A DNA stretch of 7,759 nt from Thermoanaerobaculia bacterium (GCA_023151335.1 JAKLJF010000225.1:1-7759); one strand, 5' to 3'. Shown: positions 1-6,387, numbered from the stretch's first letter. Translations and numbers: made by a program. Notes: a model not told the origin generated them from the letters alone.

Positions 1-726
1 AACATTGGCGCCGGTCTGGTCGAACTGGGCAAAAAAGTGCTGTTGATCGACCTCGACCCGCAGGCCAATCTGACCATATCGCTGGGGATACCCCGTCAGA
101 AAACCACCATTTACGAGGCCCTGCGCGGCGAGGCGGAACTTACGCCTTACACGCACAAGCCAAATCTGGACGTTATTACCTCCTCGCTCGACCTGTCGGG
201 AGCCGAAATGGAACTCATCAACGAAGCCGGACGGGAGTTTATCCTGCGCGAACTGCTCAGCCAGGTAACGGACGACTACGACTTCATCATTATCGACTGC
301 CCGCCTTCCCTCGGATTGCTCACCCTCAATGCCCTGACCAGCAGCCGATTTGTGCTCATCCCGCTGCAAACGGAATTCCTGGCCGTGCAGGGGCTGGCGA
401 AGATCAAACAGGTGATCGACAAGGTGAAATTCCGCCTGAACAAACAGGTGGAAATGGCCGGCGTGATCGCCACCATGTACGACAGCCGCCGCGTACTGAA
501 CCGCGATGTGGTGGAAACCATCCATAAATACTTCGGCGACAAGGTGTTCAACACCTACATCCGCGACAACGTGGCCCTGGCCGAAGCCCCTGCCCAGCGG
601 AAAGACATATTCGATTACAGCCCCAAATCTTCCGGCGCACAAGACTATCTTGACCTGTGCCGCGAGTTCCTGGCCCGGGTGGAAGGCGCCCCCGTGCCGG
701 TACTAAAACAAGAACAGGAAGTCTGA
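1..726 (+). CDS. ParA/Soj-family partition ATPase, 5' truncated by window edge
   Basis: The reading frame is open from base 1 (N-I-G-A-G-L-V-E-L-G-K-K) and stops at TGA 724-726, giving 241 visible residues. The missing N-terminus would hold the Walker A P-loop (KGGxGKTT), expected just before the first visible residues. Seen: the conserved LLIDLDPQANLT segment (about residues 14-25), Walker B FIIIDCPPSLG (about 95-105, Asp near 99), and the family's PLQTEFLAVQGL segment followed by a C-terminal ParA/Soj region. A GTG at 37 is internal, because homology continues upstream of it. ParA proteins bind ATP, dimerise on nucleoid DNA and position chromosomes, plasmids or protein cargo with a ParB-like partner. 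The small gene starting 4 bases downstream is the likely partner. Whether this is a chromosomal, plasmid-derived or cargo-positioning ParA cannot be told from the window. Confidence 0.93.
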   Translation, partial: NIGAGLVELGKKVLLIDLDPQANLTISLGIPRQKTTIYEALRGEAELTPYTHKPNLDVITSSLDLSGAEMELINEAGREFILRELLSQVTDDYDFIIIDCPPSLGLLTLNALTSSRFVLIPLQTEFLAVQGLAKIKQVIDKVKFRLNKQVEMAGVIATMYDSRRVLNRDVVETIHKYFGDKVFNTYIRDNVALAEAPAQRKDIFDYSPKSSGAQDYLDLCREFLARVEGAPVPVLKQEQEV

Positions 727-730
727 ACCC

Positions 731-1210
731 ATGAGCAAGAAGAAATTCTCCGAAGGTCTGGACGACTTGTTCCGCGACCAGCATACCGGCGAAACCCACT
801 GGGGCCACGCCACCGACGCGCCGACGCGCGAACGCAAAAGCGCGCATAAAAATTTCATGCACGACCTCGACGTGCTGCTCCAGGAAGCCCTGGAAGAAAG
901 TATGGAAAAACTGGACGCCGATGCCGGCCTGCCAGCCGCTTCCACCCCGCGTACTAAAAGCAAAACCAGCGCCGGCGCCTACGGCATGAGCGGACTGGAC
1001 GCCCTGATCCGCCAGACCATCGACGTGCAGGAATTACACACCGACGAGGAAACCGGCAAAAAACGCCTCACCGTGGCCGTGGATAAAACCAAGCTGGAAA
1101 AACTCAAAGCCATCGCCCGGCTCGAAAATGCCTACCTGAAGGATATTCTCGTTCAACTCATCGACGAGTATATCCGGGAGTATACGAAAGAAAAAGGAAT
1201 TGATTTTTAG
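731..1210 (+). CDS. small ParB-like partner with C-terminal ribbon-helix-helix-like domain
   Basis: A 159-aa protein whose ATG lies 4 bases after the parA stop; AGGAAG about 10 bases upstream may act as a ribosome site. Residues 1-30 are polar and contain FSEGLDDLF, a short amphipathic motif. Residues 40-63 are acidic and probably helical. Residues 65-85 are a flexible Ala/Ser/Thr/Lys linker. The C-terminus reads as a ribbon-helix-helix fold: strand KRLTVAVD (111-118), helix TKLEKLKAIARLEN (about 120-133), then helix YLKDILVQLIDEYIREY (135-151). This is not a canonical ParB: it has no CTPase or HTH core. Many type Ib ParA systems pair with small RHH proteins, so a role as centromere-binding or adaptor protein for the upstream ATPase is inferred from context. 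The N-terminal part could stimulate the ATPase, but no Arg-finger motif is certain. Confidence 0.85.
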   Translation: MSKKKFSEGLDDLFRDQHTGETHWGHATDAPTRERKSAHKNFMHDLDVLLQEALEESMEKLDADAGLPAASTPRTKSKTSAGAYGMSGLDALIRQTIDVQELHTDEETGKKRLTVAVDKTKLEKLKAIARLENAYLKDILVQLIDEYIREYTKEKGIDF

Positions 1211-1273
1211 TGATGAGTGATGAGCGATGAGTGATGAGTGCTCATCGCTCATCGCTCATCACTCATCGCTCAC
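1211..1273. repeat. heptamer tandem repeat arranged as a long hairpin
   Basis: Four tandem heptamers (T/C)GATGAG fill 1211-1238, followed by TG (1239-1240). Four heptamers of the opposite strand, CTCATC(G/A), fill 1241-1268, followed by CTCAC. Pairing 1238 with 1241 and moving outward gives 28 consecutive pairs, of which 26 are Watson-Crick and 2 are G-U. The repeat begins right after the stop codon of the RHH gene and ends 4 bases before the likely start of the DUF3137 gene. It could act as a transcription or RNA-stability barrier. It has no U-tract, so it is not a standard intrinsic terminator. Confidence 0.9.
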
Positions 1274-1277
1274 ATTG

Positions 1278-2216
1278 ATGCGCGCCTACCACGATTTCCG
1301 CCTGTTTTACAATCAAAGCATCCATCCGGAGTTGCTGCATTTGGAGCAGCGGCGGCGGCGTTTGGTGCGTTTGCTGGGTTTGTCGGTATTTTTGTTGCTG
1401 GGCGCGGTGTTGTTGCAGGTTTTTATACAAATTTTTATCGTTAGCCTGCTGCTGTTCATTCCCGCGGGGTTGTGGCTTTCCTACATCGCTTTCCGGATAC
1501 AGGTGTATTACCAGGAATTCAAACCCCGCATAGTGGGCCTGGTGCTCGATTTCATCGACAACGATATCAACTTCGGCACGTTCCGGTACGAACCGAAAGG
1601 CGGCATTCCGAAAGAAAAATTCCTGGCCAGCAAAATTTTTACCCGTGCCGACGAGTACCTGGCCGAAGACCTGATCAAGGGCCAGGTAAGGGAAATGCCC
1701 TTCGAGCTGTGCGAATTGCGCGTACGCGAATTTTCCGACGTACGCACCCGGCTCGATTACGTGTTCCGCGGCGTATTCCTGATCGGCGATTTCCGGCGCA
1801 CCGATATGAGCGGCGGTATCCTGATGCTGCCCGACGCTTACCGCAAATACCTCAGCCGGAGCGAACGGGCCTTTCACCTGATCGGCGGCCGACGGATACG
1901 CAGCAAACTGCTGCCCGAATTTGAAACGTTTTTCGATACCTACGCCACACCGAACATACGGATTGCCGATATCCTCTCCGAAGACCTGCAACGCGGTATC
2001 CTGAAATTCCGGCAGCACTTCCGGGAGTCGAACCGGGCCAAGGAGATTTATCTGTCCATTATCGACGGCAAAGTTTACATCGCCCTTACCCAGGACAAAG
2101 ACCTGCTGGAACCTTCCCTCTTTCAAAACACGGTGAGCTTTGAGGTGGTACAGGAGTTTTATTACGAAATCGGTATGCTGACGGCTATCCTTCAGGAGAT
2201 GGACGTGATGAATTAA
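1278..2216 (+). CDS. DUF3137-family membrane protein
   Basis: A 312-aa protein starting at ATG 1278 (M-R-A-Y-H-D-F). An ATG at 1227 is in frame but lies inside the heptamer repeat and would add 17 repeat-encoded residues, so it is rejected as the start. A basic patch (EQRRRRLVR, 23-31) precedes two adjacent hydrophobic helices (about 31-52 and 54-73), which form a membrane hairpin with most of the protein in the cytoplasm. The soluble part (about 80-312) has DUF3137 hallmarks: YVFRGVFLIGDF (161-172), LPEFETFFDTYAT, IYLSIIDGKVYIAL (257-270), then the LLEPSLF element (276-282). The family's function is unknown. The gene follows the ParA/RHH pair in the same direction with only the repeat between them, so co-transcription is possible if the hairpin permits. 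Confidence 0.85.
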   Translation: MRAYHDFRLFYNQSIHPELLHLEQRRRRLVRLLGLSVFLLLGAVLLQVFIQIFIVSLLLFIPAGLWLSYIAFRIQVYYQEFKPRIVGLVLDFIDNDINFGTFRYEPKGGIPKEKFLASKIFTRADEYLAEDLIKGQVREMPFELCELRVREFSDVRTRLDYVFRGVFLIGDFRRTDMSGGILMLPDAYRKYLSRSERAFHLIGGRRIRSKLLPEFETFFDTYATPNIRIADILSEDLQRGILKFRQHFRESNRAKEIYLSIIDGKVYIALTQDKDLLEPSLFQNTVSFEVVQEFYYEIGMLTAILQEMDVMN

Positions 2217-2235
2217 CGGTTGCGCGGCAGGCGTT

Positions 2236-2243
2236 TATCTTTG
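2236..2243 (+). promoter_or_regulatory. candidate Bacteroidota -7 element, likely leaderless
   Basis: TATCTTTG matches TAnnTTTG perfectly and ends only 4 bases before the ATG at 2248. The transcript would therefore begin at or very near the start codon. No TTTG box is found at the usual 19-21 bases upstream; the nearest TTG (2220-2222) is only 13 bases away. Confidence 0.5.
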
Positions 2244-2247
2244 CGGG

Positions 2248-3495
2248 ATGAGAATTGCCATAACCGCACTGTTGTTGCTTGTCCTCCAGATTTACCTCAG
2301 CTTCCGGGGTGCGCACCATTTTTCCAAATACTGGAGCCCGCTGATCCTTTTTCTCGTGTCGGGAGGAATAGGCGTTTTGTATTTTCAACGATTGTTGAAA
2401 CCGTCTTCCGCGCCAGGCGGGCGATTGTTTTCCCTTCGCCCCCTTACAGCGGCGCTATGGGTTTTAGGTGGCATGCTGACCATCGTGCTGGCTTATGAAG
2501 AACTGCGCAAACTGTGGGTGGAATTCCCCAATCCGGCGCGATTTTCCGACGTCCTGCCCCAACTGGAAGCCCAGTACCAACGCTTCAGCCGGGGCGAAAT
2601 GCCCTACGCGCCCGTGCCACTGCCCACGCATACGCCCTATCCGGTGTACATGCCGCTGCACTGGCTACCCATCGGACTGAGCAGCTGGTTCGGGATTGAC
2701 ACGCGCTGGGCGGGATTCGGGTTGCTGGCCATCGCCGCCGGTATTTACGGCTACTGGGTCGGACGGCAAAATGCGGCGGCTTGGGCGCGTATCGCCACCT
2801 TGTTCCTGCCCTCCCTGGGGCTGTGGGGATTTATCCTTTGGGGGCGGCTGGAACTGGCCGTGAGTTTCGAACTCGTGATCGCGGCATATTACCTCGTACT
2901 GGCAGCCGGCTTGCTGGGCCGGCACGTGCCCACTATCGTACTGGGACTGACCTTGTGCCTGTTATCCCGGTACACCCTGTTGTTCTGGCTTCCTTTGCTG
3001 GCATATATCTGGTGGAAAGAATTTCCGCTGCAAACCAATTATCGCATTTGGGGCGCCGTGGGGCTGAGTGTTTTTTTGCTCTACATTTTGCCGTTTTACC
3101 TGCAAGACCCCGACATTTTCGCTACCGGCATCAAGTACCATAATGACGCCGCCATTGCCGAGTGGCACGGTTACGGAGATCCGCCGGTATCGTGGTCGAT
3201 GGAACGGGGCATTTATTTTGGCATCAACATGAAAGCCGTTTTTCCCGGCGACGCGGCGCAGCAGGTGTTCCTGGCCCGCGCCCTGCAGGGCGCCCTGATG
3301 CTGGTGCTGCTGGGTTTCGGTATTGGGGCGTACCACCGCTGGAAGGAGCGTTTGAATCCTTATGACCTTTGCCTGGGCATGTTGTACGCCATGGTCGGTT
3401 GCTTTTATTTCTTTAGTCCGATGACGTTTCAGTATTATTTGCTGGTGCTGATGGTTTTAGGAGCGGTATTGGCAGGGAGGATATTATCCCGTTAA
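2248..3495 (+). CDS. polytopic membrane protein, GT-C glycosyltransferase-like
   Basis: A 415-aa protein with about 10-12 hydrophobic helices (for example 1-19, 30-47, 66-84, 153-170, 178-197, 205-224, 227-251, 268-287, 343-360, 374-390, 394-412). A large extracytoplasmic loop follows the third helix (about 90-135) and carries FSDVLPQLEAQYQRF and the segment PYPVYMPLHWLPIGL. An acidic residue in the first large loop plus a 'proline/tyrosine then P-L-x-x-L-P' re-entry is typical of GT-C enzymes such as GT87/DUF2029 and ArnT-like proteins, which transfer sugars from polyprenyl-phosphate donors. That assignment is by architecture only; a catalytic residue is not proven. A second loop (290-340) is rich in His, Trp and Gly. 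The start is supported by the first membrane helix beginning at Met1. The gene converges with the receptor gene downstream. Confidence 0.7.
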   Translation: MRIAITALLLLVLQIYLSFRGAHHFSKYWSPLILFLVSGGIGVLYFQRLLKPSSAPGGRLFSLRPLTAALWVLGGMLTIVLAYEELRKLWVEFPNPARFSDVLPQLEAQYQRFSRGEMPYAPVPLPTHTPYPVYMPLHWLPIGLSSWFGIDTRWAGFGLLAIAAGIYGYWVGRQNAAAWARIATLFLPSLGLWGFILWGRLELAVSFELVIAAYYLVLAAGLLGRHVPTIVLGLTLCLLSRYTLLFWLPLLAYIWWKEFPLQTNYRIWGAVGLSVFLLYILPFYLQDPDIFATGIKYHNDAAIAEWHGYGDPPVSWSMERGIYFGINMKAVFPGDAAQQVFLARALQGALMLVLLGFGIGAYHRWKERLNPYDLCLGMLYAMVGCFYFFSPMTFQYYLLVLMVLGAVLAGRILSR

Positions 3496-3590
3496 TACCC
3501 ATCCGGCAGCCACGGACATTAGTGGAAATGATCGGACTGAAAATGTACGAACGCAAATTGAACCAGAAAGAACTGGCCGCTCTCCTGTAA
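3495..3590 (+). pseudogene. remnant of HigA/XRE-family antitoxin gene
   Basis: In one frame, overlapping the last base of the upstream gene, the sequence reads IPIRQPRTLVEM followed by IGLKMYERKLNQKELAALL, then TAA at 3588-3590. This resembles the entry to the HTH domain of Bacteroidota HigA-type antitoxins (a 'P-x-P-T-L-x-E-M-I-x-x-K-M-Y-x-x-x-L-N-Q-K-E-L-A-x-L-L' pattern). The stop falls after the first half of the HTH, so the recognition helix is missing. No coding sequence for the upstream part or for a HigB/RelE toxin remains nearby. A 20-codon ORF from ATG 3528 exists but would not fold as an HTH. Best read as a decayed fragment left by deletion; the assignment rests on remembered family patterns. 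Confidence 0.6.
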
Positions 3591-3594
3591 GCCT

Positions 3595-3629
3595 AATGAC
3601 GCAATGACGATCAATGACGCCTAATGGCG
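3595..3629. repeat. short AATGACG repeat cluster
   Basis: AATGACG occurs at 3595-3601, 3603-3609 and 3613-3619, with a variant AATGGCG at 3623-3629; starts are 8-10 bases apart. The last unit overlaps the 3' end and stop codon of the minus-strand receptor gene, so the repeat contributes its final codons. Confidence 0.6.
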
Positions 3630-5867
3630 CTCCATCACCCACCGCAGCCCCACCATCACCCGCCGCCCCTGCAGCGGCGCATAGTTGTATGTCGTATCGA
3701 AAGTGTATCCGTGCGGGTTGTTCACCGGGTCGTTCACGTATTTGTCGAAAGGATCGAAAGGGCGCAGCAGCGGATCGCGGGGCATGAAGTTGAACAGGTT
3801 TTTGATGCCGGCGTAGAATTCCAGGTTGTTGAATTTCCGGGAAAACTGGACGTTTTGCAGACTGAACCACGGCGAATGTCCGGGTCGGAAATCGTTGGGT
3901 ACCACGGGCAATGGCATGGGGCTGCTGAGCGAGCCGGTGTAGTCGATCGTGATTTTCCATTTCGGGATGGTGTAAGATGCCGACCAGGTGGCGGAAAAGG
4001 GCGGGGCGTGTATTTGCGCTGCGCGAACGCCGTTTTCTTTGGTAAACACATCCATCCACGTAAAGCCGGCCATGATCTTCAGGCCGCTTATAAAATTCCA
4101 GTCGCTGTTCAACGTGAAGCCGCGCGACACGGCAAAGCCGTCGAGGTTGTCGAAAATAACCAGGTCGGGGTCGGTGTTGTAATCGGCGAGGATGCGGTTG
4201 GAGAAATGAGTGTAAAACAGCGTGGCGTCGAGCCCGACGAAGCCGAATGCCGGGAAAAATTTGGTGGTATAATTCAGGTTGGCGTTCCACGATTGCTCGG
4301 GCCGGAGGTCGGCGGCCAGCACTACCCGGCGCGAGCCGGTGAGTGCGGCGTGGTCCTCGCTGAACACATTGGCCACGCGGTAGCCGTTGCCCACCGAGAG
4401 GCGGAAAGTGTTGAGTTCGTCGGGGCTCCATTTCCAGTTGGCGCGGGGCGAGAGCACGGGGCCGTGGGCGGAATTCCAGTCGAAACGCAAGCCCAGCAGC
4501 AGCCGGTGGCGGTCGGAGAGCCGGACATCATCCTGTGCGAACAGGCCGGGCAGCCAGGTGTGCGAGGGGCGGTTTTCGCCGTTTTCCGGCGCGGCGGTCA
4601 CGGGCGTATTATCGTCGAACCAGGTATAACGCGTGGCCAGGCCCAGCAGCGCGTCGTGGCGGGCGCCCAGTTTTTTGTCCCACACCAGTTGGGCAAAGGC
4701 GATGGTCTGGCGGCCGTTGTAGAGGGTGGTTCCGTAGGCCGAGCGCTGGTCGTGCAGGTTCCAGGAGTACGCCACGGTAATTTTTTCTTCCATGGGTAGT
4801 TGCCAGTTGCCGATCAGTTCGGCGCGGTTGGTGCGGATGGCTTCGCCGTAGATGCTGTCGGTGCCGTACCAGCGGGGCGACCATTGCAGTTCGCCGCCGA
4901 AACGGTCTTCCCATACGTAGCGCCCTGCTATGTTGGCGACGCGGTTTTGCGGGCGTTCAAAAGCGATCTTGCCAAAAACGGAGGCGCGTTTTTGCAGCGT
5001 CACGTCGGTAAAATTGTCGCCGTTTACGTCCCGGCGTTTTTGAAAATGGAACAGGTTGGCCGCCAGCAACGCCGTGGCTTTGCCCAGGGCGGCGCGGCCG
5101 GCCACGTCGGCGCCGGTTTCGCCATGGGAGGTATGGTTCAGGTCGAGACTGAACAGCGGGGCGTTGCGCGGGTCTTTGGTGATCACGTTGATGAGGCCGC
5201 CCACCGCTTCCGAGCCGTAAAGCGTCGACGCGGGGCCTTTCACCACTTCCATACGTTCCACCAGGCTGTTGGGGATGCCCTGCAGGCCGTACACCGTGGA
5301 CAGGGCCGACACGATAGGCATGCCGTCGATGAGCACCATCGTGTAGGGCCCTTCGAGGCCGTTGATGTGGATGTCGCCGGTGTTGCACACATTGCAGTTG
5401 AGTTGGGGTTTTACGCCGTTCACGATGCCCAGGCCGTCGAACAGGCTGGGTGTGGGGTTGGCGCGGAAAAACTTCGGGCTGTACACCTCGATCGGTACCG
5501 GACTCTCGGAGCGGGCCATGGGCTTCAGTGTGCCGCTGACCACCACTTCGCCCAGGGTTTCGGACAAGGGTTCAAGCCGGATGACGACCGGCTCATGGCC
5601 GGGCCGGACGCGCAGCGTTTGCGGGGCATAGCCGATCATGTGTGCGCTGAGTTCTGCCAGGGCCGTGCCGGCGGGCAAGGCCAGGGCCACCCGCCCGGCG
5701 CTGTCGGCCACGGCGCCGGCAGACAATTCGGGTATTTTCACCGTGGCAAACGCGAGTGGTTCGCCCGTGCGGGCGTCGAGGATTTGGAGTTGAAAAGACG
5801 CGTTTTGTCCCCAGAGCAGGTTTTGCAGGAATAAAAACAAAACCGGGACGTATATTTTTCGTAGCAT
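3621..5867 (-). CDS. TonB-dependent outer membrane receptor with CxxC plug motif
   Basis: A 748-aa protein. ATG at 5865-5867 is preferred over the TTG just upstream (5868-5870). The N-terminus is a signal peptide (MLRKIYVPVLFLFLQNLLWG, cleaved near residue 20). Next comes a carboxypeptidase-regulatory-like domain (about 25-100), with DARTGEPLAFATVKIP and a later HMIGYAPQTLRV. LGEVVVSGTL (about 105-114) is a plausible TonB-box region. The plug (about 120-233) has NCNVCNTGDIHINGLEGPYT (Cys158, Cys161), LIDGMPIV, and VVKGPASTLYGSEAVGGLIN. The 22-stranded barrel follows (about 235-748); its last strand is GRRVMVGLRWVM. Such receptors import siderophores, cobalamin, haem, metals or glycans using TonB energy. 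The substrate is not determined. No SusD-like partner is adjacent, so a glycan role is less likely; the upstream palindrome hints at metal control. Confidence 0.95.
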   Translation of the reverse strand: MLRKIYVPVLFLFLQNLLWGQNASFQLQILDARTGEPLAFATVKIPELSAGAVADSAGRVALALPAGTALAELSAHMIGYAPQTLRVRPGHEPVVIRLEPLSETLGEVVVSGTLKPMARSESPVPIEVYSPKFFRANPTPSLFDGLGIVNGVKPQLNCNVCNTGDIHINGLEGPYTMVLIDGMPIVSALSTVYGLQGIPNSLVERMEVVKGPASTLYGSEAVGGLINVITKDPRNAPLFSLDLNHTSHGETGADVAGRAALGKATALLAANLFHFQKRRDVNGDNFTDVTLQKRASVFGKIAFERPQNRVANIAGRYVWEDRFGGELQWSPRWYGTDSIYGEAIRTNRAELIGNWQLPMEEKITVAYSWNLHDQRSAYGTTLYNGRQTIAFAQLVWDKKLGARHDALLGLATRYTWFDDNTPVTAAPENGENRPSHTWLPGLFAQDDVRLSDRHRLLLGLRFDWNSAHGPVLSPRANWKWSPDELNTFRLSVGNGYRVANVFSEDHAALTGSRRVVLAADLRPEQSWNANLNYTTKFFPAFGFVGLDATLFYTHFSNRILADYNTDPDLVIFDNLDGFAVSRGFTLNSDWNFISGLKIMAGFTWMDVFTKENGVRAAQIHAPPFSATWSASYTIPKWKITIDYTGSLSSPMPLPVVPNDFRPGHSPWFSLQNVQFSRKFNNLEFYAGIKNLFNFMPRDPLLRPFDPFDKYVNDPVNNPHGYTFDTTYNYAPLQGRRVMVGLRWVMERH

Positions 5868-5878
5868 CAAATGTTATT

Positions 5879-5905
5879 TTTAGGTTTGTCTAAATTTTAG
5901 ACAAA
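5879..5905. promoter_or_regulatory. palindromic operator upstream of the TonB receptor gene
   Basis: Arms TTTGTCTAAA (5885-5894) and TTTAGACAAA (5896-5905) are perfect reverse complements around one T (5895). A third half-site, TTTAGGTTT (5879-5887), overlaps the left arm and makes a second imperfect palindrome with spacing TTTAG-N6-CTAAA (5879-5894). The site lies 12-38 bases upstream of the receptor ATG, just after the candidate -7 element, a position suited to repression. Spacing and TTTAG/CTAAA half-sites resemble DtxR/MntR-type metalloregulator boxes. That regulator assignment is inferred; no regulator gene is in the window. Confidence 0.6.
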
Positions 5906-5913
5906 GGTATGCC

Positions 5914-5921
5914 GAAATATA
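5914..5921 (-). promoter_or_regulatory. candidate -7 promoter element of the TonB receptor gene
   Basis: On the minus strand these bases read TATATTTC, a 7 of 8 match to TAnnTTTG. The expected start of transcription is a few bases downstream, at the edge of the palindrome at 5885-5905. No clear TTTG box is seen at the normal distance upstream, so confidence is limited. Confidence 0.35.
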
Positions 5922-5972
5922 ATATGAGGCAAGACATCTGAACGAAAATCTGCGGATTTGTGCCGGTTGTTA

Positions 5973-6093
5973 CTCGTCCGACGACAAATTCGTCGGACGA
6001 GGTGGCCTGGGTTCGTCGGACGAAGTGACCTGGGTTCGTCCGACGAATTTCGTCGGACAAATTTATCGTCGGACGAATTTGTCGTCCGACGAA
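5973..6093. repeat. array of seven TCGTC(C/G)GACGA palindromes
   Basis: The 11-bp core TCGTC-S-GACGA occurs at 5974-5984, 5990-6000, 6013-6023, 6036-6046, 6050-6060 (last bases AA in place of GA), 6066-6076 and 6082-6092. Central bases in order are C, G, G, C, G, G, C. Gaps are 5, 12, 12, 3, 5 and 5 bases. The first pair forms a 12-bp stem (5973-5984 with 5990-6001) with loop CAAAT. The last pair forms an 11-bp stem with loop ATTTG, the reverse complement of the first loop, so the two 27-bp ends are inverted copies differing only at the two central bases. In the middle, 6002-6024 and 6025-6047 are 23-bp direct repeats with two mismatches. The array fills most of the gap between the receptor promoter and the DUF6435 gene. 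It does not code for protein. Confidence 0.9.
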
Positions 6094-6180
6094 TAATCGC
6101 GCCTGTTGAACGGGGGCAAACCTTTTCTCCCCCGGGTTGTTTTTCCAGCGCATAAACCTGCCTGAACTTAAACATCCGCC

Positions 6181-6351
6181 ATGTTCAATCTCTTCAAACA
6201 AGACCCCCTCAAAAAACTGGACAAACAATACCGCCAATTGCTCGAAGAAGCCCGCGACTTGCAACGCAAAGGCGACATCAAAGGCTACGCCCAAAAAACG
6301 GCTGAGGCCGAAGCGGTGGCGCAGGAAATGGAGCGGTTGCGGAAAGGGTAA
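6181..6351 (+). CDS. DUF6435 (Lacal_2735-type) mini-protein
   Basis: A 56-aa ORF starting MFNLFKQDPLKKLDKQYRQL and ending at TAA 6349-6351. The pattern 'M-F-x-x-F-K-x-D-P-x-K-K-L-x-K-x-Y', then 'L-L-E-E-A-x-x-L-Q-R-x-G-D-I-x-x-Y-A', then a short E-A-E helix is the signature remembered for the Lacal_2735/DUF6435 family of Bacteroidota and some Proteobacteria. It is nearly all helical and strongly charged, with two predicted antiparallel helices (about 10-30 and 34-54). The family has no known function. The 5' region is the palindrome array plus about 85 bases with no convincing promoter. It is divergent from the receptor and separated from the toxin-antitoxin module by a good promoter, so it is probably its own transcript. 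Confidence 0.85.
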   Translation: MFNLFKQDPLKKLDKQYRQLLEEARDLQRKGDIKGYAQKTAEAEAVAQEMERLRKG

Positions 6352-6387
6352 CGGGCACCGCCTGACTTTGCTTTGAGGTGGGAATTG

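Noticed and set aside
1227..1277. Upstream in-frame start of the DUF3137 gene
   Set aside because: The 17 extra residues are encoded by the heptamer repeat and hairpin; ATG 1278 gives a natural N-terminus.
1263..2126. Minus-strand 287-aa ORF opposite the DUF3137 gene
   Set aside because: Low-complexity Gln/Ala/Val composition and no recognisable motifs; the plus-strand frame has membrane helices and family motifs.
3624..5834. Long plus-strand ORFs (391 and 344 aa) antisense to the TonB receptor gene
   Set aside because: They are His/Gly/Val-rich shadows of a high-GC gene with no domain likeness, whereas the minus-strand frame has full TonB receptor motifs.
5973..6093. CRISPR array
   Set aside because: The repeated unit is an 11-bp palindrome and gaps are only 3-12 bases; real arrays have 20-40 base repeats and similar-sized spacers. 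No cas genes are present.
6111..6144. Possible intrinsic terminator: CGGGGG, 12-base loop, CCCCCG, then GGTTGTTTTT
   Set aside because: The stem is only 6 bp with a large loop, the T-run does not follow directly, and no plus-strand gene ends just upstream.
5890..6294. Minus-strand proteins of 134 and 92 aa across the palindrome array
   Set aside because: Their sequence is dominated by the repeated V-R-R-x-S-S-D-E words made by translating the repeats; no family likeness and no sensible start.
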